From Nitrincola salilacus (GTDB lineage: Bacteria; Pseudomonadota; Gammaproteobacteria; Pseudomonadales; Balneatricaceae): a stretch of DNA of 64,000 nt. The stretch's first letter is position 1. Every line of letters begins with the position of its first letter. The stretch is from the NCBI RefSeq assembly GCF_046271865.1, contig NZ_CP176580.1, positions 4,278,001 through 4,342,000 on the forward strand, read 5' to 3'. The position numbers and the translations under genes were made by a program. This document shows, piece by piece, positions 17,949 to 26,470 of this stretch. The notes below the pieces were generated by a model. The model was not told where the DNA came from and searched no databases. It saw only the letters and a program-made list of their open reading frames with translations.

Positions 17949-18617
17949 TCAGAGACCAACCAGCGCGGGCAGACCGCCCAGATTGCTGATTTCGTGGTAG
18001 TTGTAGTAGGGCGTGGATGGCTCATGCCCACGGGATACGAAGACCTTGTTCTTGATGCCGATATCATGCGCTGACATCAGGTCATAGCGCAGGCTGGACG
18101 ACACATGCAGAATATCTTCTGGATTGCAGTTCAGTTGATCCAGCATATATTCGAACGCCTTCAGGTGCGGCTTGTAGGCCTGAGCCTGCTGCGCGGTATA
18201 CACCCGGTGGAAGGGCGCTCCCAGCTTCTCGATGTTATGCGGAATCTGTTCATCCATGGCATTGGTCAAGGCCACCAAGGGATACTCCTTAGCCAAGCGA
18301 GCCAGCGCCTCCGGCACATCGGCGTGCGGCCCCCAGGTCGGTACGGCGTTATAAAATTTCATCCCTTCATTATCGCGGTACTCAATACCCCAGCGGCGGC
18401 AGGTGCGCTGCACGGCATTGCACACAACCTGATCATAAGGCTTCCAGTCGCCGATCACTTCATCGAGGCGGTAAGCTGCGAAATCATTGGTGAACTGATC
18501 CATATCGGCTGGCGCGATCCGGTCCGCAAAGATTTCGCGAGCAGTAGGGGCCATCTGAAAATTGATCAATGTGCCGTAGCAGTCAAAGCTGATGTATTTG
18601 GGCCTTAACGTGGTCAT
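17949..18617 (-). CDS. HAD type II (2-haloacid dehalogenase-like) hydrolase, first copy
   Basis: The protein has 222 residues. The N-terminal motif ISFDCYGTLINF carries the nucleophile D12. The second acidic residue of HAD phosphatases is replaced by tyrosine, as in L-2-haloacid dehalogenases. LTNAMD, AYKP and VSSSLRYDL match motifs II-IV, although the asparagine of the dehalogenase VSSNAWD motif is missing, so true dehalogenation is doubtful. The ATG at 18617 is chosen by fold and by GGAG upstream. A clear paralogue at 41481-42194 is also the neighbour of a DAO-family oxidase operon. Linkage to amine oxidation is visible and the reaction is unknown. Confidence 0.8.
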   Translation of the reverse strand: MTTLRPKYISFDCYGTLINFQMAPTAREIFADRIAPADMDQFTNDFAAYRLDEVIGDWKPYDQVVCNAVQRTCRRWGIEYRDNEGMKFYNAVPTWGPHADVPEALARLAKEYPLVALTNAMDEQIPHNIEKLGAPFHRVYTAQQAQAYKPHLKAFEYMLDQLNCNPEDILHVSSSLRYDLMSAHDIGIKNKVFVSRGHEPSTPYYNYHEISNLGGLPALVGL

Positions 18618-18869
18618 CTCATTACACTCCGTCATATCATATTTTTTGTTTATCTGAGCCCTGTTCGCCATCGATGGGCCTCTGCTTCAGGATTTTCCTG
18701 TCATCAAACCTTGTCCGGCACAGGCTTTGTCCTTAAAACCATTAAATCACCAGACTGCGACACGTTTGTCTCGATTTAATCCCGCTGAAGCATAGAAACG
18801 TTGGCATTGCGCAAGGTTCACAGCAGAAACTGCTGCCGCCAGAAGCTCACCTTCCAACAAGCGAGCCGC

Positions 18870-20351
18870 CTAAAAATCGATCAAAACAGTCTTGGTACGC
18901 AGATTAGCCTCGTAGGCATAACGCCCCAGATCCTTACCGATCCCGGATTGCTTGAAACCACCCGTCGGGAGCGCAAAATCCCAGCTGCGCCCGTAACGAT
19001 TAACCCATACCGTACCGGCCTCCAATCCGCGCACCAAACGCATAGCACGACTCAGATCAGCGGTATGCACACCTGCCGATAATCCATAAGACGGGTGCGC
19101 GGCCAGTTGCAGCGCCTCCTCTTCATCTTCAAAGGTCTGAACACACAGCACCGGGCCAAATATTTCATCGCGTACGCCCGTCATGCTCATATCAACATTG
19201 TGCAAAATGGTGGGCTGGTAGAAGGATCCGCCAGAATCAGCCGCCAGGCATCGACCACCCGTGACGACCTCACCACCCTGTTCTACCGTCGCACGCACCA
19301 CAGAATCGATACGTTGCAGCTCCTTACCCGAGATAATGGGCGAGAGGGTACTGTTTGCCTGCCAGGTCGGCCCGACCACCAGCTCATCAAAAGCGGCCGC
19401 AATGTGATCAATCATCTGATTCGCGATCGACTTCTGCACTATCAGGCGTGATCCGGCCACGCAGACCTGCCCGGCATTGGTGGAGATCGCCAGCGCAACT
19501 CTGCGTGCCACCTTATCGATATCAGCGATGTCGTCAAAAACCAGCTGTGGACTCTTGCCCCCCAGCTCAAGCGTCACCGGCTTGGTACCGGTCTCGGCGC
19601 AGGCGGCCATGATCGCAGCCCCGGTGCGTGTGGAGCCGGTGAAGGTCACCTTGGAGATCAGCGGATGACGGCACAGAGCATCGCCTACCCGTCCATCACC
19701 CTGCACGATATTGAAGATACCCGGCGGCATACCGGCAGCAATTGCCAGCTCCGCAAGTCGTACCACACTGAACGGTGTCAGTTCCGATGGCTTCAGTACC
19801 ACGGCATTACCTGCCGCCAAAGCCGGCGCTATCTTCCACGACGCCATTACCAGCGGAAAATTCCATGGCGCTATGGCAGCAACAACACCATAAGGCTCGG
19901 TGATGGTCATTCCGAGTTGATCACGACGGGTCGGCACGACCTCACCACCACACTTGTCAGCATACTCAGCAAAGTAACGGATACCTTCGGCACAAAACGG
20001 AACATCCCATTGCAGCGCACTGCTGATCGGCCGGGTAGAACCTATCGATTCAAGCGGTGCGAGAGTGTTGGCATCCGCCTCAATCAGGTCAGCCCAGCGT
20101 CGCATCACCCGCGCCCGGTCACGCGGCGAACAGGTTGCCCAATCGCTGCTTTTGAAAGCATGCCAGGCATCTTCCACCGCCTGATCAACCAGATTCTGAT
20201 CGGCTTGCGGCAGCTCTGCATACACCTGTCCATCCGATGGACGACGAATCTCCATAGCGCCGTTTGCTATGGTATTGGCGCGCCCGGCAATAAAATGCGT
20301 AGCGGGTACAACGATGGCTGAAGGTTCAAAAGAAGGTTCAAAAGATGTCAT
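18870..20351 (-). CDS. NAD+-dependent aldehyde dehydrogenase (PuuC/betaine-aldehyde type)
   Basis: The protein has 493 residues of the aldehyde dehydrogenase superfamily. It shows APWNFPLVM, the general base in LELGGKSP (E262) and the catalytic cysteine in NAGQVCVAG (C297). The C-terminal part resembles gamma-aminobutyraldehyde/betaine-aldehyde enzymes more than the GabD-type paralogue at 4654-6135. A short FEPSFEPS duplication appears at residues 4-11. It is the first gene of the long minus-strand run; 252 bp separate it from the HAD gene, so the latter may have its own promoter. It probably oxidises the aldehyde released by the PuuB-like oxidase. Confidence 0.88.
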   Translation of the reverse strand: MTSFEPSFEPSAIVVPATHFIAGRANTIANGAMEIRRPSDGQVYAELPQADQNLVDQAVEDAWHAFKSSDWATCSPRDRARVMRRWADLIEADANTLAPLESIGSTRPISSALQWDVPFCAEGIRYFAEYADKCGGEVVPTRRDQLGMTITEPYGVVAAIAPWNFPLVMASWKIAPALAAGNAVVLKPSELTPFSVVRLAELAIAAGMPPGIFNIVQGDGRVGDALCRHPLISKVTFTGSTRTGAAIMAACAETGTKPVTLELGGKSPQLVFDDIADIDKVARRVALAISTNAGQVCVAGSRLIVQKSIANQMIDHIAAAFDELVVGPTWQANSTLSPIISGKELQRIDSVVRATVEQGGEVVTGGRCLAADSGGSFYQPTILHNVDMSMTGVRDEIFGPVLCVQTFEDEEEALQLAAHPSYGLSAGVHTADLSRAMRLVRGLEAGTVWVNRYGRSWDFALPTGGFKQSGIGKDLGRYAYEANLRTKTVLIDF

Positions 20352-20709
20352 GGCAGTTTCTCCGAAAGTTCATGTACCCGCTCCCCCATCCTTAACCTGC
20401 TCAGGGATGATCATCAGGTGTTGACTCCATGATAAAGCGCCCTGCTCGAAGCTTTGTGCTGTCATCACCACTCACCGCCACACAAAGTTGCTTTATTCTC
20501 CTGCTATCGAACAATTAATGCCGAATAACGCTCACACCCGCTAACCATGGCTGTTCGGCAAGAACGTCCTAGTATTTACCCTTATCCAATGCGAAACTTA
20601 AGATCAGACTATGGGGGAGTATTCAGGGCCTCGCGAGCATCAGCCACCCTGTTTTTTAAAGACCCTCCCGACTGAAGATGACGTTATGTATCCAGGAGGA
20701 AGCGATAAC
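20352..20709. other. Divergent promoter region
   Basis: This 358-bp gap separates the minus-strand aldehyde dehydrogenase operon from the plus-strand GNAT-argC operon, so it must hold promoters for both. It is AT-richer than the flanks around 20500-20620. The sequence after 20640 could be read as coding with an earlier start, but the well-placed AGGAGG at 20695-20700 argues for the start at 20710. No tRNA or small gene is seen. Confidence 0.5.
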
Positions 20710-21600
20710 ATGTCCAACGAGATGTCAAAGCGTCTGCAGACTTATGAACTCACCCTGCGAGACCTTCGTGAGGCCGATATCCCCAAACTGCACGAGCTTT
20801 CGGTCGGCGTCGGTTGGCCGCATCGCCCCGATGACTGGCGTATGCTGCTGCAACTGGGAAAGGGCTATGTCGGTTGCGATAAAATTGGCAGGATCGTGGG
20901 CTCCGCGATGTGGTTCCCGATAGCTGACAACTTTGCCACTACTGGCATGGTCATCACCTCGCCTCGTCTCCAGGCATCGGGCGGCGGTCGCTGGCTGATG
21001 AAGCATGTGATGCAGCAGTGTGAGGGTCGTAATATTCGTGTGAATGCCACCAAGGAATCACACCGACTCTTCACGTCTCTCCAATTCAAAACACTGGGTA
21101 CCGTATGCCAGCATCAAGGCATAGCGATTAATCCCGGCATAGTAGAACCAAGAGTAGAGCCAACGGATGGAGCTCAATTACGGAAGCTTGAAGCCGCAGA
21201 TCTGGCAGAAATTGTCCGTCTCGACAAAGCCGCCTTCGGAGTGGACAGAACAGTGGTTTTTAAAGTACTTCTCGGAGTATCCAAAGGCACCGTACTGATC
21301 CGCAATGAACAGATGATCGGTTTTGCACTGTGCCGCAAGTTTGGTCGTGGGTATGTTATCGGGCCGGTCGTCGCGCAGAACGATACCGATGCCATCGCTT
21401 TGATCGCACCTTATGTGGCCAGCCATGCCGGACAATTTCTCAGGGTAGATACGGCCCGGGGCGACGGTGAGTTCACTGAATTCCTGATACGCTGCGGTCT
21501 GCAGGAATATGGCCGGGTAACTACCATGGCCCAGGAACAACACCCGCTGGACGATACCGGCATCTACACCTTCGCGCTCGCCAGCCATACCCTCGGCTAG
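20710..21600 (+). CDS. GNAT-family N-acetyltransferase with YitH/HolE-type C-terminal domain (first of a tandem pair)
   Basis: The protein has 296 residues. The N-terminal half is a GNAT domain (LREADIPKLHELSVGVGWPHR, then TGMVITSP and a degenerate acetyl-CoA loop, QASGGGRWLM). The C-terminal half contains the block GFALCRKFGRGYVIGPVVA shared with the YitH/HolE-type GNAT domain. It is a paralogue of the next gene: WPHR-DDW, GYVIGPVVA and the overall plan are the same. The usual acetyl-CoA-binding Q/RxxGxG/A is weaker here (ASGGGR) than in the second copy. It starts behind AGGAGG. It is likely co-transcribed with the second GNAT and argC. Acetyl acceptor unknown. Confidence 0.8.
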   Translation: MSNEMSKRLQTYELTLRDLREADIPKLHELSVGVGWPHRPDDWRMLLQLGKGYVGCDKIGRIVGSAMWFPIADNFATTGMVITSPRLQASGGGRWLMKHVMQQCEGRNIRVNATKESHRLFTSLQFKTLGTVCQHQGIAINPGIVEPRVEPTDGAQLRKLEAADLAEIVRLDKAAFGVDRTVVFKVLLGVSKGTVLIRNEQMIGFALCRKFGRGYVIGPVVAQNDTDAIALIAPYVASHAGQFLRVDTARGDGEFTEFLIRCGLQEYGRVTTMAQEQHPLDDTGIYTFALASHTLG

Positions 21601-21660
21601 GCTTTCCAGTCATCGCCGCACTCAGGCACCAGAGTAGACAAAACTTACGGAGGAAAAATG

Positions 21661-22527
21661 ATGCTGTCCCAGCGCACTGAAAGTCCAATCACCTATCGGC
21701 GTATGCAGGAAAGTGATCTATCTGCCGCATACCAGTTGTCACAAACAGTCCGTTGGCCACACCGACTTGAGGACTGGCAGTTTGTGCATCACCTCGGCAG
21801 CGGTTTTGTTGCGGAACGTGACGGACTGCCAATCGGTACAGCCTTGTGCTGGAGCCATGGTAATGACTATGGTTCACTCGGCATGGTGATCGTCTCACCT
21901 GATGCACAAGGTAAGGGCATCGGACGTGTATTGATGAATTTGGTGCTTGAAGAGCTCGGTGATCGCAATACGCTGCTGTATGCCACCCCGTCAGGCCAAC
22001 CGCTTTATGAAAGCCTCGGCTTCAAAGCGATCGGCCAGGTTCATCAACATCAGGGCAAAGTCGCTCAATCTGAAACGGTCACACTGCCAGCCGGTGAACA
22101 TATCCGCCCGATCGGGGAGGGTGATCGCATCAGAATAGCCGAGTTGGCTTCCCGCGCCAGCGGTATGCCACGTGCAACCACTCTGAACGAACTGCTGCAG
22201 ATCGCCGAAGGCGTGGTCATCGACAGTTACGGAGAGCTCACGGGATTCGCGCTGATGCGCCGCTTCGGACACGGTTATGTTATCGGCCCGGTCGTGGCAC
22301 CCGATGTGGAGCGCGCCAAGGCCCTGATCAGCTACTGGGCAGGGGCCCGTGTCGATTCATTCGTACGCATTGATATACAGGGCTCACACTCAGATGAACT
22401 GAATCACTGGTTGAGTGAACTGGGCCTCGTGCGGGTTGATACCGTCATCGCGATGGCAAAAGGCGCAGCACCTCATACAGATACCCGCGTGCACCAGTTT
22501 GCCATTATCAATCAGGCGCTTGGTTAA
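21661..22527 (+). CDS. GNAT-family N-acetyltransferase with YitH/HolE-type C-terminal domain (second of a tandem pair)
   Basis: The protein has 288 residues. Its GNAT domain is well preserved: the acetyl-CoA loop is DAQGKGIGRVLM near residue 80 and LYESLGFKAIG follows. The C-terminal half repeats the GFALMRRFGHGYVIGPVVA block of the first copy. Two adjacent ATGs (21658 and 21661) follow a GGAGG; the second has the better 7-base spacing. It lies 60 bp after its paralogue and 71 bp before argC. Together with the deacylase at 6151-7182, this suggests acetylation and deacetylation steps in one pathway, but that is inference. Confidence 0.82.
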   Translation: MLSQRTESPITYRRMQESDLSAAYQLSQTVRWPHRLEDWQFVHHLGSGFVAERDGLPIGTALCWSHGNDYGSLGMVIVSPDAQGKGIGRVLMNLVLEELGDRNTLLYATPSGQPLYESLGFKAIGQVHQHQGKVAQSETVTLPAGEHIRPIGEGDRIRIAELASRASGMPRATTLNELLQIAEGVVIDSYGELTGFALMRRFGHGYVIGPVVAPDVERAKALISYWAGARVDSFVRIDIQGSHSDELNHWLSELGLVRVDTVIAMAKGAAPHTDTRVHQFAIINQALG

Positions 22528-22598
22528 AATCTGGTATGATTGACAGATATATCGAATCCTCAGCTCTTATCAAGCTCTGTCATTAAAGGAGATCAGGC

Positions 22599-23540
22599 GT
22601 GAAAAAAGTGTTTATTGACGGCGAAACAGGCACCACTGGATTACAGGTACGCCAGCGTCTGCAAAACCACCCCAACATAGACATTTTGAGTATCGCTCCG
22701 GCAGATAAACGAGACCCTGAGGTCAAGCGCCGCCTTATGCAGGCAGCAGATGTCAGCGTCCTCTGCCTGCCTGATGATGCTGCCAAAGAAAGCGCAAAAC
22801 TGGCCGCAGAAGCGGGCTGTCGTGTACTCGATGCCAGCTCAGCTCATCGCACCGCCAATGGATGGGTCTATGGTTTACCGGAGCTGACATCAGGTCAACG
22901 GCAGGCCATTGCCAAGGCACAATTCGTATCGAATCCGGGCTGTTATCCGACCGGTGTCATCCTGCTGCTGCAGCCTCTTATTGCAGCAAACTTACTCCCG
23001 GAATATGCCCTCTACAGCATCAATGCTGTATCGGGCTATAGTGGTGGCGGTAACGCACTTATCGAGCGCTATGAAAACGCTACTGGCCAGGTTCCCAGCT
23101 TTGCCGCTTACGGTCTCGACTTTGCACACAAACATTTACCCGAGATACAGACCTGGTCCGGCTTGAGCCAGAAGCCAGTATTTATTCCCAGTGTCGGCAA
23201 TTTCCGCCAGGGGATGCTTATTTTTATTCCGATCCAGACGGCTGCAGGTATCAGTATCGAAGATTTGTATAACGAGCTGGTGCGCACCTATCAGGATGAA
23301 ACTTTCGTCACTGTGGCCCCCTTTAACGAAGTCGCCCCTGAATCGGCACCCTTTATTACACCTCATGGACTGGAAAACAGTAACAGGGTCGAACTGTCGG
23401 TTTTTGGTTCACCTGATCAATGCTCTGGACTGCTCGTGGCGAAGCTCGACAACCTTGGCAAGGGAGCCTCGGGAGCGGCGGTACAGAACCTGAATCTGAT
23501 GCTGGGCTTTCACGAAGACGTGGGCGTCGACCTGCAATAA
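22599..23540 (+). CDS. argC: N-acetyl-gamma-glutamyl-phosphate reductase-like protein, short (type 2) ArgC
   Basis: The protein has 313 residues, the size of type 2 ArgC. It shows an N-terminal Rossmann start (FIDGETGTTGLQ), the catalytic cysteine in SNPGCYPTG (C115) and the GYSGGGNALIERYE block. It follows two GNAT genes on the same strand with a GGAG ribosome-binding site. ArgC reduces an acyl phosphate to a semialdehyde with NADPH in arginine synthesis. No other arginine biosynthesis gene is nearby, while N-acetyltransferases and N-acyl deacylases are. It could be the cell's biosynthetic argC or a pathway enzyme making or using an N-acetylated semialdehyde. Confidence 0.85.
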   Translation: MKKVFIDGETGTTGLQVRQRLQNHPNIDILSIAPADKRDPEVKRRLMQAADVSVLCLPDDAAKESAKLAAEAGCRVLDASSAHRTANGWVYGLPELTSGQRQAIAKAQFVSNPGCYPTGVILLLQPLIAANLLPEYALYSINAVSGYSGGGNALIERYENATGQVPSFAAYGLDFAHKHLPEIQTWSGLSQKPVFIPSVGNFRQGMLIFIPIQTAAGISIEDLYNELVRTYQDETFVTVAPFNEVAPESAPFITPHGLENSNRVELSVFGSPDQCSGLLVAKLDNLGKGASGAAVQNLNLMLGFHEDVGVDLQ

Positions 23541-23665
23541 AGCTATAAAGATCAAGCCCAGCCATTCACTGACCAGCAGCGGCACCCGTCCAGCGGAGTG
23601 CTGCAGCATCCTGCCAGGATTGTCGGATGGCAGTTACCATGAAATATGACGGCCCGACTAAATAG

Positions 23666-24214
23666 TCATGAGTTCTTGCGGGCTGCAAGCTCACGATAAA
23701 GGGCTTCGGGACTGACCGCCAACTCAGCAGCCATCCTCTTCCATTGCCCCTTTTCGGGAAGACTTTCGCCATTCATTAACAGCCAGGCATCGAGCCGCTC
23801 TCTGACCGTTCTGAGAGAGATAATCTCTGCACGTGTCCTCGCCTGCTGCACAGAATGGGACAGACTTTCCAACCATAGCATCGACAATGCCGGATCCGAC
23901 TGCAGCAGATCAATCAAGCGGGACCTGTTCACCTGAAGCAAGACAGTGCTTTCACCTGCTCGCGCATCACAGTGATATCGATCAGAAAAAAGCGACGCTT
24001 CAGCAAGCACCTTCCCAATGCCGGCTCGCTGCAACACCAGCTCGACGCCATCTTCTCTATGTCTGATCAGCGATGCATGGCCGCTGAGAACAAAATAGAG
24101 AGACGAAACAGATTGGTTCCGCCTGAACACTGTTTCGCCCATATCAAATGACTTTTCCATCGGGTTAAGTGCTCGGAAAAGCCTTTCTAACTCATTTAAC
24201 ATGATAATGATCAT
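23666..24214 (-). CDS. Crp/Fnr-type cyclic-nucleotide-binding-domain regulator with a short C-terminal domain
   Basis: The protein has 182 residues. The N-terminal part is a cyclic-nucleotide-binding-like beta roll (FVLSGHASLIRHREDGVELVLQRAG, then EASLFSDRYHCDARAGE). A dimerisation helix and a C-terminal helix-turn-helix (MAAELAVSPEALYRELA) follow, shorter than the usual Crp winged helix. There are no Fnr-type N-terminal cysteines. The start is uncertain: ATG codons at 24214 and 24202 both lack a strong ribosome-binding site and overlap a palindrome. It is divergent from a Spy-like periplasmic gene, which it may control. Signal unknown. Confidence 0.82.
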   Translation of the reverse strand: MIIIMLNELERLFRALNPMEKSFDMGETVFRRNQSVSSLYFVLSGHASLIRHREDGVELVLQRAGIGKVLAEASLFSDRYHCDARAGESTVLLQVNRSRLIDLLQSDPALSMLWLESLSHSVQQARTRAEIISLRTVRERLDAWLLMNGESLPEKGQWKRMAAELAVSPEALYRELAARKNS

Positions 24215-24216
24215 GT
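24199..24216. promoter_or_regulatory. Palindrome over the start of the Crp-like gene, candidate autoregulatory operator
   Basis: ACATGAT (24199-24205) and ATCATGT (24210-24216) form a perfect 7-bp inverted repeat with a 4-bp spacer. It covers the start codons of the Crp-like regulator and lies about 60 bp from the divergent Spy-like gene. Its place suits repression of the regulator by itself. GATAATGATCAT also resembles half of a Fur box. Confidence 0.4.
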
Positions 24217-24274
24217 ATCAATACAATGTCAGATGCAAGAATAGGGTTTCAATTCCAGTACAGGAGACATTGAT

Positions 24275-24871
24275 ATGCACCCAATCAAACAGCCCATTTT
24301 CCTTATCCTAACCACCTTATTCCTGACGCAGGTTTCGGCTGGTCAGACTCATGATACTCTGAGCACACCCTATGCCGGACTGGAGACACGCGCGATAAAA
24401 TCCTTGTCAGAATCCGATATTGCAGAACTTGAAAAAGGTGGTGGATGGGGAATGGCACTGGTAGCCGAGTTGAATGGTATTCCTGGCCCTGCACACCTGC
24501 TGGAGCTGAAGGATAGAATAGAGCTCACTGAAGAGCAGATAGAAAGGATTACCCTGCAGCTCAAGGTGATGAAAGCAGCAGCCATTCCCGTTGGTCAGCA
24601 ACTCATCCGTGCGGAGGCTGAACTGGAGCGTGCATTTCAATCCGGTGAAATCAACGAAGCCGGGTTAATGACACTGCTTGAATACAGCGAAAAAGCACGG
24701 ACAGAGCTTCGCTTCATACATCTGTCACAGCACCTGACCACCCCCGCGCTTCTGACCCAGAAACAGATTACTCGCTACAATAGATTGCGCGGCTATGGAG
24801 AAAGCCACTGTTCCGAAGTGCCTGCCGGTCATGACCCTGAAAGATATCGGCAAGCCCACGGCTGCCAGTGA
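24275..24871 (+). CDS. Secreted Spy/CpxP-like periplasmic protein
   Basis: The protein has 198 residues. An N-terminal signal peptide (hydrophobic residues 8-20, cleavage probably after VSAG) is followed by an all-helical, charged body. The body has an LTEEQIERI-type segment near residue 90, the hallmark of Spy/CpxP-like periplasmic chaperones and metal sensors. It also has the conserved block GGGWGMALVAELNGIPGP before it. AGGAGA precedes the start. It is divergent from a Crp-like regulator. A role in envelope stress or metal sensing is likely; no cysteine or histidine cluster defines a ligand. Confidence 0.7.
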   Translation: MHPIKQPIFLILTTLFLTQVSAGQTHDTLSTPYAGLETRAIKSLSESDIAELEKGGGWGMALVAELNGIPGPAHLLELKDRIELTEEQIERITLQLKVMKAAAIPVGQQLIRAEAELERAFQSGEINEAGLMTLLEYSEKARTELRFIHLSQHLTTPALLTQKQITRYNRLRGYGESHCSEVPAGHDPERYRQAHGCQ

Positions 24872-24954
24872 GGCTTCTGCCGAATAACTATCCCTGTCTT
24901 CGCAGAGACGGCTGCTCAGTTTTCCCATCTTATGGCCAAGCGTCACTACCAGAA

Positions 24955-24989
24955 GCAAAAAACTCCCCGGGGACAGCATGACCGGGGAG
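24955..24989 (-). terminator. Rho-independent terminator of the bicupin gene
   Basis: On the minus strand, CTCCCCGG (24982-24989) pairs perfectly with CCGGGGAG (24963-24970), and the sequence GTTTTTTGC follows at 24955-24962. This is a classic hairpin plus T-run that ends minus-strand transcription about 100 bp after the bicupin stop. Confidence 0.85.
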
Positions 24990-25087
24990 AAAGGGTGATA
25001 TAGCCTTTATTTCGCGGCAAGGGTCGAGCCACTGAAAATCTGCTGCTGAAAGAAAGTGAGCCAGCCCCACACAAGGGTCGACAACCC

Positions 25088-25837
25088 TCAGGAGGGGCGG
25101 TAAATCACATACACCTTCTTGACATGCTCCAGGCTCTCCCAACTGCATTGCGCATGCTGCTCAACCATGAAAATATCGCCCTTGACAAAGGTGCCCTTTA
25201 AACCGGTCTCATCTTCAAAGGTGACAGAGCCATCCAGGAGATACATCAATTCGAAGTGCCGATAGTGCATCGCCTTGCGATAATAGGGCGTCGAATCCCA
25301 GGTACCGCACATAAACTCGCCGTCGGCTGAAAGATAGTCAGTATGGTTCCGACACTTCGGCGTGGGGCCAACCAGTAACTCCGCCAGTGGACTTCCCGAA
25401 GGCTCCAGCATCGCAGCCTCATTAATCGCTACGATGCTGCCATCACCTGCGACACTACCCCTGTAACGTACATAGATCAGCGTTGTCGGAGCCTCGCAAC
25501 TCCAGGTGAAGCCGGCATCATGAGGCAAAAGTGCGCTGGCATTTTTTTCCAGCTTCAGCACCCTATCCGCTTGCTGGAACACCACACTCCCACTACATAC
25601 GATCACAAATTCGTCAGTTGAAAGATTGTCTACTGAGCCCTGGCCCATATCCAGATAGATAGCACCGACTTCTACAGGCCCATCGGGCAACTCCAGCACT
25701 CGCCGACTGCTCAGGAAAGCATCCATAGCAATATCAATTGGAGGACATACTCCTGCTTTGGCAAAACGGCGTAAATCAATGAAAGATGGATGAGAAATAC
25801 GGGACTCTGCATTATTCTGAATGTTGCTCCTGAGCAT
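25088..25837 (-). CDS. Bicupin protein of unknown substrate (DUF861/cupin_3-like)
   Basis: The protein has 249 residues with two cupin domains. The N-terminal one spans about residues 45-125 (DEFVIVCSGSVVFQQ) and the C-terminal one about 165-245 (HYRHFELMYLLDGSVTF, then FVKGDIFMVEQHAQCSWES). The second resembles the (S)-ureidoglycine aminohydrolase/ethanolamine-utilisation cupin family. Metal-binding histidines are only partly present, so it could be a sensor or a small-molecule isomerase. GGAGG precedes the ATG and a strong terminator follows, so it is transcribed alone. No partner genes suggest a pathway. Confidence 0.75.
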   Translation of the reverse strand: MLRSNIQNNAESRISHPSFIDLRRFAKAGVCPPIDIAMDAFLSSRRVLELPDGPVEVGAIYLDMGQGSVDNLSTDEFVIVCSGSVVFQQADRVLKLEKNASALLPHDAGFTWSCEAPTTLIYVRYRGSVAGDGSIVAINEAAMLEPSGSPLAELLVGPTPKCRNHTDYLSADGEFMCGTWDSTPYYRKAMHYRHFELMYLLDGSVTFEDETGLKGTFVKGDIFMVEQHAQCSWESLEHVKKVYVIYRPS

Positions 25838-25999
25838 GAAAAACCTCCGGTCAGTGCTTGATGTAAGTCACCAGTATAGAGGTCCATCAATTGTTGAAGC
25901 GGTGGTTTTAAAGCCGAATAGAAGATCATCCTGTCGTTATCGTACCTGCAATCGGTATGAACTGCCGCAGGTGATCCGAGAGTGTTAATCCCGGATCAG

Positions 26000-26470
26000 C
26001 TAACCGGTCAGGCGGTTGATCTGTCTGGCCAACAGATGCCCAAGCGTGACGGCCAGCAGCCAGATCAGCAGTGAACCGCCGAGGTTGATCGCTGCCAGCC
26101 CGGCCTGCCCCGACTGCATCAGCGCCAGAGTATCCAGACTGAAGATAGAGAAGGTGGTGAAGCCACCACAGAAGCCAGTCATCACAAACTGATGCTGGTA
26201 GGCAGTACCGACAATGCGGCCATCATGGGCACTCAGCGTGGCATAAAGCCCGATCAGGAAGGAGCCCAGCCCATTCACAAACAGAGTTCCCCAAGGGAAG
26301 CCCGAACCGGCCAGCAGCAGTGTCCCTTCGGACGCCAGCGCACGCGCCACGCCACCAAGCATCGCGCCCAGCGCTATCGCCAGGTAAACCTGCACTTGAT
26401 CATCCAGCGCCCGCCAGTAGGCTCTGATCACCTGTCGGCGCTTACGAATTGAAAGCATGCGTCTGATCAT
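26000..26470 (-). CDS. crcB: CrcB/Fluc fluoride channel subunit (second of a pair)
   Basis: The protein has 156 residues with four membrane helices. It has a basic N-terminal extension of about 28 residues (MIRRMLSIRKRRQ) before the first helix. Family motifs are GGVARALAS, FPWGTLFVNGLGSFLIG and the phenylalanine-box region GFCGGFTTFSIFSLDTL. It overlaps the upstream crcB by four bases. Two unequal neighbouring crcB genes usually encode a heterodimeric, dual-topology channel that exports fluoride. No fluoride riboswitch was recognised upstream. Confidence 0.93.
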   Translation of the reverse strand: MIRRMLSIRKRRQVIRAYWRALDDQVQVYLAIALGAMLGGVARALASEGTLLLAGSGFPWGTLFVNGLGSFLIGLYATLSAHDGRIVGTAYQHQFVMTGFCGGFTTFSIFSLDTLALMQSGQAGLAAINLGGSLLIWLLAVTLGHLLARQINRLTG

